64,000 bases of DNA from Paucibacter sp. Y2R2-4 (GTDB lineage: Bacteria > Pseudomonadota > Gammaproteobacteria > Burkholderiales > Burkholderiaceae_C). The notes under the pieces are model-generated. The model was not told where the DNA came from, did not search any database, and saw nothing but the letters and a program-made list of their open reading frames with translations. Where the stretch lies: positions 699,085 through 763,084 of the forward strand of contig NZ_JAJIRO010000004.1 of NCBI RefSeq assembly GCF_025717535.1, written 5' to 3'. The position numbers were made by a program, and so were the translations under genes. Positions 46,793 to 58,436 of this stretch are shown here, in pieces; within the stretch, counting starts at the first letter, position 1; each line of letters begins with the position of its first letter.

Positions 46793-47599
46793 ATGCACCT
46801 CTCCGCTCAGCCCCGGGACGCCCGCTTCAAGGAAGCCACGGCCCAAACCATTTCCACCACCGTGGCGCACCAAGTGCGCACCGCCACCGTGCGCGACGAT
46901 CTGGTGGGCTGGGTGCAGGCGGGCCGCAAGCGCTTGGTCACGCCGGCTGGTGAGCTGCAGTTCGGCGCCGGCCAGGTTTTTCTGATCCCGCGGCAGACCC
47001 AGTGGGACATGATCAACGAGCCGCCTGCAGGCGGGCGCTACGAAGCGCGGCTGATTGGCTTTGCGCCCACGCTGATCGAGCGCTTCCACCAGCGCTTTGG
47101 CCAATTCGCGGCCCAGCCCTCACTGCAAGGCAGCGCCAGCTCGGAGGCCGACGAAGACTTCTGCGCCAGCTTCGGCCACGCGCTGACGGCCTTGCAAAGC
47201 CCCGAGGCCTCAGATGCGATGCGCGAGCACCGCGCCATGGAAGTCTTGCTGCTGTTGGCTGAGCGCGGCCTGGTGTTTGCCGCCAGCCGCGAGCTGGCCT
47301 GGGCCGACCGGGTGCGCCGCCTGCTGAGCCAGCGGCCACAAGCGCCCTGGACGCTGCAGCAAGTGGCCGAGGCCTTTCACCTCAGCGCCAGCAGCCTGCA
47401 GCGCCGCCTGGCCGAGGAGTCGGCCTCCTTCAGTCAGTGCATCCGCGAAGTCAGGCTGGAGACCGCCATGGCCCTGCTGCAAGACTCGGCCCTGCAAGTC
47501 TCCGAAGTGGCGGCGCGCTGCGGCTATGACTCGCACAGCCGCTTCTCGGCCGCCTTCCGCGAGCGCTTTGGCTTTGCGCCTTCACACATGCGTCCTTGA
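46793..47599 (+). CDS. AraC-family transcriptional regulator
   Basis: 268 residues from the ATG at 46793 (an in-frame ATG at 46748 is an alternative). The C-terminal domain has two helix-turn-helix units: WTLQQVAEAFHLSASSLQRRLAEE and VSEVAARCGYDSHSRFSAAFRERFGFAPSHMRP, the second with the classical AraC signature. The N-terminal half is a cupin-like sensing domain (TPAGELQFGAGQVFLIPRQTQWDMINEP). It is divergent from the NRPS gene and probably controls it. The effector is unknown. Confidence 0.92.
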   Translation: MHLSAQPRDARFKEATAQTISTTVAHQVRTATVRDDLVGWVQAGRKRLVTPAGELQFGAGQVFLIPRQTQWDMINEPPAGGRYEARLIGFAPTLIERFHQRFGQFAAQPSLQGSASSEADEDFCASFGHALTALQSPEASDAMREHRAMEVLLLLAERGLVFAASRELAWADRVRRLLSQRPQAPWTLQQVAEAFHLSASSLQRRLAEESASFSQCIREVRLETAMALLQDSALQVSEVAARCGYDSHSRFSAAFRERFGFAPSHMRP

Positions 47600-47714
47600 T
47601 AGTTGCATTGAAGTCAACGCCGCCTGGCGCACAGCATTTGAGACCTGCGGGCTAGCGGAATTCTCAAGGCCAGCGCACCATAGCGGCTCTGTGTTCATTG
47701 AAACAAGGTCACAC

Positions 47715-48287
47715 ATGAGCCTCAACAAAACCCTGATCGCCAGCGCCCTGATCGGCGCCGCTTCACTCGTCCACGCCGCCGGCTTCGAACTCAGCAGCCC
47801 CGAGATCAAGCCAAACAGCCTGATGGACGCCAAGCTCGAGTTCAACGGCTTCGGCTGCAGCGGCGAGAACAAATCGCCCGCCCTGCAATGGCGCGGCGCC
47901 CCGGCTGGCACCAAGTCCTTCGCCGTGACGGTGTATGACCCCGACGCCCCCACTGGCTCCGGCTGGTGGCATTGGTCCGTCATCAACGTGCCAGCCGATG
48001 TGAACGCTCTCGCACCAGACGCCGGCGCTGTGGGCGGCGCCAACCTGCCCAAGGGCGCCAGCCATGTGCGCATCGACTACGGCGTGGCCGGCTGGGGCGG
48101 CCTGTGCCCCCCGCAAGGCGACAAGCCGCACCGCTACATCTTCACCGTCCACGCGCTGAAGACCGACAAGCTCGAAATCCCCGCCGATGCCACCGCTGCA
48201 CTCGCCGGCTACATGATCAACGCCAACGCCCTGGGCAAGGCCAGCTTCACCGCCAAGTACGGCCGCACCAAGGCGGCGGCCAAGTAA
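47715..48287 (+). CDS. YbhB/YbcL-family (PEBP-like) periplasmic protein
   Basis: 190 residues from the ATG at 47715. Signal peptide LNKTLIASALIGAASLVHAA. The phosphatidylethanolamine-binding-protein fold is indicated by the two signature blocks VYDPDAPTGSGWWHWSVINVP and GLCPPQGDKPHRYIFTVHAL. This bacterial branch is related to Raf kinase inhibitor protein but its ligand and role are poorly known. It is preceded by 115 bp of non-coding DNA and followed by its own terminator. Confidence 0.92.
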   Translation: MSLNKTLIASALIGAASLVHAAGFELSSPEIKPNSLMDAKLEFNGFGCSGENKSPALQWRGAPAGTKSFAVTVYDPDAPTGSGWWHWSVINVPADVNALAPDAGAVGGANLPKGASHVRIDYGVAGWGGLCPPQGDKPHRYIFTVHALKTDKLEIPADATAALAGYMINANALGKASFTAKYGRTKAAAK

Positions 48288-48329
48288 ACGAAAGCAGCGC
48301 TCAGGCCGTGCCGTATCTTTCTCAACGAG

Positions 48330-48362
48330 CAACAGGCCGCCAAGCGCGGCCTGTTGTCGTTT
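48330..48362 (+). terminator. Rho-independent terminator after the PEBP-like gene
   Basis: Perfect 11-bp stem CAACAGGCCGC (48330-48340) / GCGGCCTGTTG (48346-48356), 5-nt loop, followed by TCGTTT. It may also serve the convergent small gene ending at 48381. Confidence 0.85.
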
Positions 48363-48380
48363 CAAGCCTCGATATCTTCA

Positions 48381-48605
48381 TCAAGAAGCCTGAGACAAGA
48401 GCTCACGGATGCGAGCAATGGTCGCCTCCACCGGCGCCTCCCGCGAAACCTCCAACCCCAGCGCCCGCGCAATCTGATTCACCTTGGCCGGATGCAGCGG
48501 AATGCCGCCCGCGTCAATCGCCGTGATCAGCGCGCGGGCTTGAGCCTGCTCGGGCTTGGCGGTAGCGCGCTGGGTCAACAGGCGGCGAAGTGGCGAGGGT
48601 TTCAT
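48381..48605 (-). CDS. Small protein of unknown function
   Basis: 74 residues from the ATG at 48605 (MKPSPLRRLLTQRATAKPEQ...). The sequence is charged and helical, with a SAP/LEM-like pattern (PAKVNQIARALGLEVSREAPVEATIARIRELLSQ) near the C-terminus that could bind nucleic acid, but this is only an impression. No membrane or export signal. It follows the next upstream gene on the same strand after 36 bp, so the two may be cotranscribed. Confidence 0.5.
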   Translation of the reverse strand: MKPSPLRRLLTQRATAKPEQAQARALITAIDAGGIPLHPAKVNQIARALGLEVSREAPVEATIARIRELLSQAS

Positions 48606-48641
48606 CGGCAGTACCGCAGACGTGGAAAACGCCCCCAAGCC

Positions 48642-49004
48642 TCAAGCGCCGGGCGACAACTTGCCCGCAAACGCGGCGCCCTGAACCGCAGCGCTGATGG
48701 CGCTGCAGTCGGAATCCTCATCCTCATAAATCACCAGAAACCAAAACATTTGTTCGGGCGCACCGAACACCGGGCTCAGGGCAGACGCCGGCCGAGCCAG
48801 CTTCAGCTTGACCTCCAGCGACAGCTCCTCGGCCTCGGCCAGCCCCTGCCGCGGCACCGCCTCCAGTTCCGGCGTCTCGGCTCTGAAGTCCAGCAAAACC
48901 ACCAAGTCATTGGTCTTGAAGTGCCGTTGCGCCGCCTGCGCAAAGTTGAACACGCGCTCGTCGACTAGCGCTTGCTGGCGTTCGGGGAGGGGGGATTCGC
49001 TCAT
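48642..49004 (-). CDS. Hypothetical cytoplasmic protein
   Basis: 120 residues from the ATG at 49004; the longer upstream frame is not protein-like. It has a helical first third (ERQQALVDERVFNFAQAAQRHF), then beta-type segments (NDLVVLLDFRAETPELEAV, EELSLEVKLKLARP, MFWFLVIYEDED). No known family recognised. Same strand as the small gene at 48381. Confidence 0.55.
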   Translation of the reverse strand: MSESPLPERQQALVDERVFNFAQAAQRHFKTNDLVVLLDFRAETPELEAVPRQGLAEAEELSLEVKLKLARPASALSPVFGAPEQMFWFLVIYEDEDSDCSAISAAVQGAAFAGKLSPGA

Positions 49005-49230
49005 GGGTGGCTGGGGAGGGATGGTGTGTGGCGTGATTATCCAGAGGTGGCGCTTGAGGTACGGCGCCAGGCTGCTACATCTTTTGCATAACGGCCACAA
49101 AGCGCAGATGGACCTTTTGCCTCGATCCAGCGCTCGCGAGTGGATTAGGCACGATTCTTAAGCAGCGTCCAACGCCAAGCCGCAGACCGTGGGATCAAAA
49201 TGCTGCGCAAGTAAACCGTCATCCCCTGCC

Positions 49231-50223
49231 ATGTTGATCAAGTCTGCAGACGACAAATCGTCACGCCTCAAGCTCTTGACTGAGTTGCAACAATCGGCCC
49301 TGCTCGATGCATTCCAGAAGAACTGGCTCAAATCTGAAGTGCAGCGCCAAAAGCGGGGCGGACAGGGTGAGCGTGATGCCGCCTTTTATATCGACAGTTG
49401 GTCGAAGGACAGCGAGAACCATGCCGTCTTGCATGACTTGCGCTTCGAGGTCGACGGAGAAGTCGCGCAGATTGACCATTTGGTCATCAACCGGACGCAA
49501 CGCTTTTACTTGTTCGAAACAAAGTGCTTCAACGGGCAAGTGCACATCAATGAAGCGGGCGAGTTCGCGGTCGAGTATCCAGGCGAGCGGATGTTTGGCG
49601 TGCCGTCCCCTTTGGAGCAGAGCCGGCGCCACGAACGCATCCTGAGCAAACTGTTGGAGCGCTTGGGCATCAGCGGCCGGGCCGGCTTAACGCCCACCTT
49701 TCACCACATCGTGATGGTGCACCCCAAGGCCCTCATCCATCGTCCTGATGCAAAACGCTTTGACACCAGCAACGTCATCAAGGCCGACATGATCGCCCGC
49801 TGGCATGAAGAGCACATTGAGCGATTGAGCACCGTCCATTTGCTTGGTCAGCTAATGAATATCCACAGCGGCGACAGCCTGAAGGAGTGGGCTCAGAAGC
49901 TAGCCCGCCAGCATCGGCCAGCGGACCCGCTGCAACTGCCGGACTTCATGGCGCCGAAGGCCTCTCAACAGACGGCTGCGCCAGTGACGCCGTCTGTGCC
50001 AACGGCGAGGTCAATTGGGGTGCAAGCTACGACCTCTCTGGCGAACAGCCCTAGCGAACCCAGCCCGCCGGACCTCACGGGCCATCCGCTCTACCGCAAG
50101 CTGGTTTGCGCAAGCTGCCAAACCAAGATCAGCTACCCGGAGGGGAAGTTCTGTTGGAATCAGGAGAAGCGCTTTAAGGGACTGCAGTACTGCCGGCCTT
50201 GTCAGGCCTCTTCTGAACTCTGA
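49231..50223 (+). CDS. NERD nuclease-related protein with C-terminal zinc ribbon
   Basis: 330 residues from the ATG at 49231 (a GTG at 49189 would add 14 residues). The NERD domain spans residues 40-160: Glu47 in GGQGERDAAFYID, Asp82 in QIDHLVINRTQRFYLFETK, and the E-x-K pair Glu96/Lys98. These are the catalytic positions of the restriction-endonuclease-like fold. A Pro/Ser-rich linker leads to a C-terminal four-cysteine ribbon (CASC...CWNQ...CRPC), likely a nucleic-acid-binding zinc finger. NERD proteins often sit in DNA repair or defence settings. It is convergent with the methyltransferase-HNH gene, 48 bp apart. Confidence 0.85.
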   Translation: MLIKSADDKSSRLKLLTELQQSALLDAFQKNWLKSEVQRQKRGGQGERDAAFYIDSWSKDSENHAVLHDLRFEVDGEVAQIDHLVINRTQRFYLFETKCFNGQVHINEAGEFAVEYPGERMFGVPSPLEQSRRHERILSKLLERLGISGRAGLTPTFHHIVMVHPKALIHRPDAKRFDTSNVIKADMIARWHEEHIERLSTVHLLGQLMNIHSGDSLKEWAQKLARQHRPADPLQLPDFMAPKASQQTAAPVTPSVPTARSIGVQATTSLANSPSEPSPPDLTGHPLYRKLVCASCQTKISYPEGKFCWNQEKRFKGLQYCRPCQASSEL

Positions 50224-50271
50224 GTTGTGTTTTCCTGCTTGGGGCTGGGCTCACCTGGGCGAATCGTGCCA

Positions 50272-51972
50272 TTAAACGGAAGCAACAGGCTCCCAACGCT
50301 CCACGCCTCGCTGCATGGCCGTCAGCTCTACCGCTTCACGCATGCGACTGAACAGTTCCTGCTCCCAGTGCAGCGGCCCCTTCAAAGGTCGACCCAAGAG
50401 TTGGCTGGCCTGAGCGTCAAATGGCTCAGGCAAGGCCTCACGCAACAAACGCCAATGCTCAACGATCAGGGGTTCACGGCTGCGCAACAGTTCTGCCGTG
50501 GGCAACTTGTCTGACTTGCTGCCGTTGACCTTGCCATCGACCGGCATCAGGTTCCACAGATCGTTATTGCCCCACAAGGAAAACGGGATGACATGATCGA
50601 CCGCCCACTTGTCGCGCAGCGGCTTGAGGCTCCAGACACACTCGCTGGCACCCCCCTGCTCAAACACCTGGCGGGCCAACAAGGTGGCACGCTTCGGCTC
50701 GGGCAAAGCCAACAACAAAGGCAAGGCGTCACCTGCACTGATTTGCTGACGCTGTGAGAAGCTCTCGGTCAAACTGGCCCAGCGCAAGATCACCGCATCG
50801 GTCACCCAGTGGCCCAACAGACTCAACTCTTGCCAGAGGCTGGCTCGCATCATCACCAAGCGCTGCTTGCCGTCATAACTGAACAGAGAGCCGGCATCGG
50901 AAGACAGCCCCGAATGACGCACCGGTCCTTCGCGAATCGCAGCCTCGATTGTTTTCAAGCAAGCCTCCAAGGACTTGGCCTGCTCGGCCCGCAAACGATG
51001 CGAGGCCAAATCCTGTTGCCACGCACTGAGTCCACCGTGAAGACCGGCCTGTCGATAGGGTTGCATCAGGTCGATCATGGCGGCCCGAAACTTCAGCTGT
51101 TTGGTCGAGCCTGCGCCCTCACTGCGTGACTGCGGCACGAAGCGTTCGGAAGCGAAGATCGGCCAGTAATAGGCCAACCACTTCTCGGCAATCCTTCGTA
51201 CCGGCACGCTCACCCACCCATCAGCCAACCATCGCGCGCAACGGGGCTCCTTCACCGCCATCTCGGCCAAGGCCCGAAATAAGGCCAACTTGTAGGTCGC
51301 CTCCTTTTTGTCGCGGTTAAGAATGCCTTCGATTTGGTCCACCGCCCGAGCCCCGCCCCCTACGCGCAACTCAAACAGCAACGTGTACCAAGTCACGCCA
51401 CCTCGACCCAGACTGTCCTCACTGTGCCAGCGGCCAATCTGTTGAAAGCCCAGTCGCTCCAACAGCAGTTGCATGGCCTCGGGCGTGTAGTTCTGAAACA
51501 GGCGTCCGTCTTTGTCCCGGTCGCCATTGACCAGGTCATCCCGCGCCAAGGGCAAGGAGATCAAAAGCCGCCCAAATGGCTTGAGCAACTTGCGCAATGC
51601 AAATGCAGCATCAAACAGCTCCGCATCCGGCACATGCATCAGCACCGCGCTGCACAGCAGGCCATCAAAGCCGCCACCAAAGGGTTCACCAATCGCAGGC
51701 AACTCTGCAGGCAACAAACGTTCGCTCAGCTCAGGGTGCGTTTGCACAGCTGCCTCACGCATGGCCGCGCTGGGCTCGACGCCATAGGCCTCATAGCCCT
51801 GGCGAGCCAGCACCGCCATATCGCGCCCTGAGCCCGCGCCTACGTCCAACACCCGGCTGCCTGGTGCAAACGCGAGCGGGAAGTACTTGGAAACGGCACT
51901 TTCCGCCGCCTCATACTGCGCGGCTACGTCTTTGGCATAACGGTCATAAAACGCGGATGTTGGTTGATCCAT
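50272..51972 (-). CDS. SAM-dependent methyltransferase fused to a C-terminal HNH endonuclease domain
   Basis: 566 residues. Residues 1-200 form a class I methyltransferase with motif I VLDVGAGSGRD (41-51), GYEAYGVEPS and DGLLCSAVLMHVPDAEL. A middle region of about 250 residues (KLALFRALAEMAVKEPRCAR, LKFRAAMIDLMQPYRQ) is unrecognised and helical. The C-terminus holds an HNH-type nuclease: a cysteine in ECVWSLKPL, DHVIPFSLWGNNDLWNLMP near residue 457, and NGSKSDKLP, matching the D-H-x-x-P...N-L...N-x-x-K form. A methylase and a nuclease in one chain suggests nucleic-acid modification or defence, though this type of methyltransferase domain usually acts on small molecules or RNA. No other restriction genes are nearby. 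Confidence 0.85.
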   Translation of the reverse strand: MDQPTSAFYDRYAKDVAAQYEAAESAVSKYFPLAFAPGSRVLDVGAGSGRDMAVLARQGYEAYGVEPSAAMREAAVQTHPELSERLLPAELPAIGEPFGGGFDGLLCSAVLMHVPDAELFDAAFALRKLLKPFGRLLISLPLARDDLVNGDRDKDGRLFQNYTPEAMQLLLERLGFQQIGRWHSEDSLGRGGVTWYTLLFELRVGGGARAVDQIEGILNRDKKEATYKLALFRALAEMAVKEPRCARWLADGWVSVPVRRIAEKWLAYYWPIFASERFVPQSRSEGAGSTKQLKFRAAMIDLMQPYRQAGLHGGLSAWQQDLASHRLRAEQAKSLEACLKTIEAAIREGPVRHSGLSSDAGSLFSYDGKQRLVMMRASLWQELSLLGHWVTDAVILRWASLTESFSQRQQISAGDALPLLLALPEPKRATLLARQVFEQGGASECVWSLKPLRDKWAVDHVIPFSLWGNNDLWNLMPVDGKVNGSKSDKLPTAELLRSREPLIVEHWRLLREALPEPFDAQASQLLGRPLKGPLHWEQELFSRMREAVELTAMQRGVERWEPVASV

Positions 51973-52132
51973 CTTCCAATAGGCTTAAGGCGTCTACTGT
52001 GAATCTGCCGAGAACGACGGGTCGGCAAATACCTCGCGCCAAGCGTACCAGCAATGGGGTCAGGTGTTGCTAGCTGGAGAGCCGAGGCAATGGAAATCGG
52101 CCGCAGACTGGCTCAATCAAACGCACAAACGA

Positions 52133-52155
52133 AAAGTGGCCCAATGGGCCACTTT
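52133..52155 (-). terminator. Rho-independent terminator after gyrB
   Basis: AAAGTGGCC/GGCCACTTT stem (extendable to 11 bp) with U-rich sequence (TTTTCGTTT) on the minus strand after it, about 30 bp past the gyrB stop. Confidence 0.8.
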
Positions 52156-52184
52156 CCAATTTCACCGAGCTAATTTTTGAAAAA

Positions 52185-54749
<2,565 letters not shown>

Positions 54750-54841
54750 TCACTCACGGGGCCAAAATTTCTGCCCCTTAAAAGCACTGAAGCGGGCTGA
54801 GCTTTGAAGCCCACGCCCGCTGTTTAATTTCTTGCTATGGC

Positions 54842-55978
54842 CTAGATCCGCATCGGCATCACGACGTATTTGAAGCCGGTCTGCTCGGGGATGGTGATCA
54901 GGGCGCTGGCGGAGCTGTCGTTCAGGTCAATGCTGACCATGTCTTGGCTCATGTTTTGCAGCGCGTCCATCAGGTAGGTCACGTTGAAGCCGGTTTCGAT
55001 CAGGTCGCCGGCGTAATCGATTTCGATTTCTTCCTTGGCTTCTTCTTGCTCGGCGTTGCTGGAGGCAATGCTCAAGAGGCCCGGCTCGAAGGACAGGCGC
55101 ACGGCCTTGAACTTCTCGCTGGTCAAAATGGCGGCGCGCTGCAGGCTGGACAACAGCGTCAGGCGACCCAGCGTGACATTGAACTTGTGGTTCTTGGGGA
55201 TGACGCGGTTGTAGTCGGGGAACTTGCCCTCGACCAGCTTGGTCACGAACTCCATGCCCGAGAAGCTGAACTTGGCCTGGTTGCCGGCGAAGCGCATTTC
55301 GATGGGGGCGTCTTCGTTTTCGCCGTTCTTGTCAGATTTCGCGCCGTCCTTCAGCAAGCGCATCAACTCCAGCACGGTCTTGCGCGGCAGGATGACTTCT
55401 TGCTTGGGGATTTCGGTTTCCAGCTCGGCCTGGGCCAGGGCGAGGCGGTGGCCGTCGGTGGCGACCAGGGTCAGGTTCTTGCCTTCGGCCACGAACAAAA
55501 TGCCGTTCAGGTAGTAACGGATGTCGTGCACGGCCATCGAGAAGTGCACCTGGTTGATCAGGTGCTTCAGCGTCTTTTGCGGCACGGAGAAGGCTGGGCC
55601 GAAGTCGGCCGCTTCTTGCACCAGCGGGAAGTCGTCCGAGGGCAGGGTCTGCAGCGTGAAGCGGCTCTTGCCGCCCTGCAGGGTCAGCTTGGACGCATTG
55701 GCCGTCAGCGAGACGGTTTGATCCGCCGGCATGGAGCGCAAGATGTCGATCAGCTTGCGGGCACCCACGGTGGTGCTGAAGTCGCCGGCGTCACCGCCCA
55801 ACTCGGCCGTGGTGCGGACCTGGATTTCCAGGTCGCTGGTGGTCAGCTCGAGATGGGGGCCATGCTTGCGGATCAGCACATTGGCAAGGATGGGCAGCGT
55901 GTGGCGCCGCTCCACAATGCCGGCAACCGCCTGAAGGGCACCGAGCACCTTGTCCTGGGTGGCTTTCAACACAATCAT
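54842..55978 (-). CDS. dnaN: DNA polymerase III beta subunit (sliding clamp)
   Basis: 378 residues from the ATG at 55978, which has AAAGAGG as ribosome binding site; the frame opens 12 codons earlier. MIVLKATQDKVLGALQAVAGIVERRHTLPILANVLI is the standard N-terminus, and the C-terminal MPMRI-type end closes the third clamp domain. It forms the dimeric ring that holds polymerase III on DNA. The gene lies 133 bp downstream of dnaA and 107 bp upstream of gyrB. A small Glu/Lys-rich insertion (KSDKNGENEDAP) lies near residue 215. Confidence 0.98.
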   Translation of the reverse strand: MIVLKATQDKVLGALQAVAGIVERRHTLPILANVLIRKHGPHLELTTSDLEIQVRTTAELGGDAGDFSTTVGARKLIDILRSMPADQTVSLTANASKLTLQGGKSRFTLQTLPSDDFPLVQEAADFGPAFSVPQKTLKHLINQVHFSMAVHDIRYYLNGILFVAEGKNLTLVATDGHRLALAQAELETEIPKQEVILPRKTVLELMRLLKDGAKSDKNGENEDAPIEMRFAGNQAKFSFSGMEFVTKLVEGKFPDYNRVIPKNHKFNVTLGRLTLLSSLQRAAILTSEKFKAVRLSFEPGLLSIASSNAEQEEAKEEIEIDYAGDLIETGFNVTYLMDALQNMSQDMVSIDLNDSSASALITIPEQTGFKYVVMPMRI

Positions 55979-56111
55979 GTCAACCTCTTTCCGCTTGTTC
56001 TGAGGGGTTCTCACTCACCGCGCGCCCTCCGAAAAACGCGCGCGCGGTAACAGCTCGCATTTTGACCCAGGAATGGGGTGTTTCTGGCCCCGGTGTAACC
56101 AGAGTGCGCGA

Positions 56112-57686
56112 TCAACCCTTCAAAGTCTGTTCCAGCACATGCAGTTGCTGGTTCAACTCGGTGTTTTTCTGGCGTTCGCCGCCAATCTTGCGCACGGCAT
56201 GCAAGACGGTGGTGTGGTCGCGGCCGCCAAACAGCTCGCCAATCTCGGGCAGGCTCTTCTGGGTCAGCTCCTTGGCGATGTACATGGCGATCTGGCGCGG
56301 CCGGGCAATGCTGGCCGGGCGCTTCTTGCTGTACATGTCGGCGATCTTGATCTTGTAGAAGTCGGCCACCGTCTTTTGGATGTTTTCCACCGAGATCTGG
56401 CGGTTCTGGATCGAGAGCAGGTCTTTCAGCGCCTCGCGGGCCAGCTGGATATTGATTTCCTTGTGGCTGAAGCGGCTGTAGGCCAAGACCTTGCGCAGCG
56501 CGCCCTCCAGCTCGCGCACATTGGCGCGCACGTTTTTGGCGATGAAGAAGGCCACGTCTTCGGGCATGGGCGTGGCTTCAGCCTCCGCCTTCTTGATCAG
56601 AATCGCAACGCGCATTTCCAGCTCGGGCGGCTCGATGGCCACCGTCAGGCCGGCGTCGAAGCGGCTGGTCAGACGCTCATCGATATCGGCCAGGCCCTTG
56701 GGGTAGGTGTCGCTGGTCATGATGATGTGAGCGCGCTTGGCCAGCAGGGCCTCGAAGGCGTTGAAGAACTCCTCCTGCGTGCGCTCTTTGCCGGCGAAGA
56801 ACTGCACATCGTCGATTAGCAGCAGATCAAGCGAGTGGTACTTGGCCTTCAGCTCATCAAAAGTCTTGCGCTGGTAGTTCTTCACCACGTCGGAGATGAA
56901 CTGCTCGGCGTGAAGATAAAGCACGCGCGCATCGGGCTTGTCCTTCAGCAGGGCGTTGCCCACGGCGTGGATCAAATGGGTTTTGCCCAGGCCCACGCCG
57001 CCATAGATGAACAGCGGGTTGTACATCGCACCCGGCGCGCCGGCCACATGCAGGGCGGCGGTACGCGCCATCTGGTTGGCGCGGCCAGGGACGAGGTTGT
57101 CAAAGGTCAGCGCACTGTTGATGCGGTGGCGGCTGGCGCTCGGCGGCAGGGAGCTGGGGGCGGGGCTGGCTGCGCTTTGGACTTGGATAGCCGCTGCCGA
57201 ATGAGCGGCAGGTGTGGCACCTGCAGCGACCGGCGCCGAAGCTGCAGGCGCCGCCGCCACGGGCCGCAAGCCGTTGTGCAGCACCTGGCCCACCGGCATC
57301 GGCTGATTGGCCGGCGGCAAGTTCGGCGATGTGCGGCTGAGCGGCTCGCGGGCGGCCAGCGCCAGCTCCAAGCGGGCCGGTTTGCCGGACAGCTCGGTCA
57401 AGATGGCCTCGATGCGGCCGGCGTATTGGTTGCGGATCCAATCCAGCTTGAAGCGATTGGGCACCCGCAGGGCAATGACCAAGCCTTCGGCCCCGCCTGC
57501 ATCGGACACGATGGCCGGTGGCAAGGGACGAATCCAGGTGTTGAATTGTTGTTCGGGCAGTTCGGCCGCCAACCTCTCGCAGCCACGCTGCCAAAGGTCC
57601 CCACCCAGGTCCATGGCCGCCGAAGCGGCGCTGTGATCGAGTGCGTGGGAGTTCAGTCCGTCTGCGCCAAGCATGTCTGCGCTCAT
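56112..57686 (-). CDS. dnaA: Chromosomal replication initiator protein DnaA
   Basis: 524 residues. Domain [27 protein letters not shown]. Domain II is a long Ala/Pro-rich linker (about residues 110-195). Domain III AAA+: Walker [17 protein letters not shown] near residue 230, Walker [11 protein letters not shown], and sensor-type TSDTYPKGL. Domain IV DNA-binding signature: [23 protein letters not shown]. It unwinds the origin. A DnaA-box-like sequence overlaps the start codon region (57687-57695), which suggests autoregulation. First gene left of the origin region. Confidence 0.99.
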   Translation of the reverse strand: MSADMLGADGLNSHALDHSAASAAMDLGGDLWQRGCERLAAELPEQQFNTWIRPLPPAIVSDAGGAEGLVIALRVPNRFKLDWIRNQYAGRIEAILTELSGKPARLELALAAREPLSRTSPNLPPANQPMPVGQVLHNGLRPVAAAPAASAPVAAGATPAAHSAAAIQVQSAASPAPSSLPPSASRHRINSALTFDNLVPGRANQMARTAALHVAGAPGAMYNPLFIYGGVGLGKTHLIHAVGNALLKDKPDARVLYLHAEQFISDVVKNYQRKTFDELKAKYHSLDLLLIDDVQFFAGKERTQEEFFNAFEALLAKRAHIIMTSDTYPKGLADIDERLTSRFDAGLTVAIEPPELEMRVAILIKKAEAEATPMPEDVAFFIAKNVRANVRELEGALRKVLAYSRFSHKEINIQLAREALKDLLSIQNRQISVENIQKTVADFYKIKIADMYSKKRPASIARPRQIAMYIAKELTQKSLPEIGELFGGRDHTTVLHAVRKIGGERQKNTELNQQLHVLEQTLKG

Positions 57687-58282
57687 TGTGGAAAACTTGT
57701 TCTAGAGCGGCTGGATTGTACGGACATCCGGCCACCAAACCCCGAGTTATCCACAGATTTTTTACTAGGGTCAAGCCCCTGAAAACACTAGGGCGCGGGT
57801 ACTCGGCATTGACCGACGGTCAAATCTTTGGTGTAATCGCGGGTTTTCCGGACGCTGGATTAAGCGGAGTATGGATGTTTGGCCAAGGCCAGCAGGGTGA
57901 ACACTTCAAAAGAAGTGCGCCTTGCAGGGATTGACCGGCACCTGTCCACGCAACATCGGTGAGTCAGACGCACTGACCTTGATCTGTGACTTGTTCACAG
58001 GCAAGTGTGCAACTGGCACGCAGGTGTTTGTGAACGCATAGAACACATTGACGGCACCCCGGCGCGGCACACATCAGTGGCCGTCGACGTCTGAATCGGC
58101 TGAGCGCTTTGCCGCTCGCCCTTTGCAGGCCCGACGCCCCCGGTGCGAACCGCAAATCGCGCCCAACAGCGCAACAACGTTTTGCACCCGGCGACTGATC
58201 GCCAACAACCGCTAAAGCGTCATTCCTGACGTCCTTAGACCTTCGCTAGCAATTCCCTGGATTTTTCCAAGAGGGCCTCATC
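57687..58282. other. Chromosomal origin (oriC) region between dnaA and rpmH
   Basis: 596 bp without a gene between divergent dnaA and rpmH, the standard oriC position. A perfect DnaA box TTATCCACA is at 57747-57755, followed by a short AT-rich ATTTTTTACTA tract. TGTGGAAAA (57687-57695) is a one-mismatch reverse box, and TTGTTCACA (57991-57999) a two-mismatch one. Two dyads are present: TTGACCG-A-CGGTCAA (57809-57823) and CACTTC-AAAA-GAAGTG (57902-57917). The rpmH promoter must lie in the right half. Few strong boxes are visible, which is common in betaproteobacteria. The exact unwinding element was not located. Confidence 0.75.
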
Positions 58283-58417
58283 ATGAAACGCACTTATCAA
58301 GCCTCCAAGACCCGTCGCGCCCGTACCCACGGTTTCCTGGTTCGCATGAAGACTCGCGGTGGCCGCGCAGTCATCGCCGCGCGCCGCGCCAAGGGCCGCA
58401 AGCGCCTGGCTGTCTAA
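58283..58417 (+). CDS. rpmH: 50S ribosomal protein L34
   Basis: 44 residues, [20 protein letters not shown] at the start and [11 protein letters not shown] at the end, an almost universal sequence. A basic protein of the large ribosomal subunit. The ATG at 58283 follows GAGGGCC. It opens the rightward rpmH-rnpA-yidD-yidC operon next to the origin. Confidence 0.98.
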   Translation: MKRTYQASKTRRARTHGFLVRMKTRGGRAVIAARRAKGRKRLAV

Positions 58418-58436
58418 GCTTAGACACCACAGAATC

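Noticed and set aside
56070..56082. GGAATGGGGTGTTT near the end of dnaA considered as another repeat copy
   Set aside because: Only seven or eight bases agree with the AATGGGGTCAGG word; likely chance.
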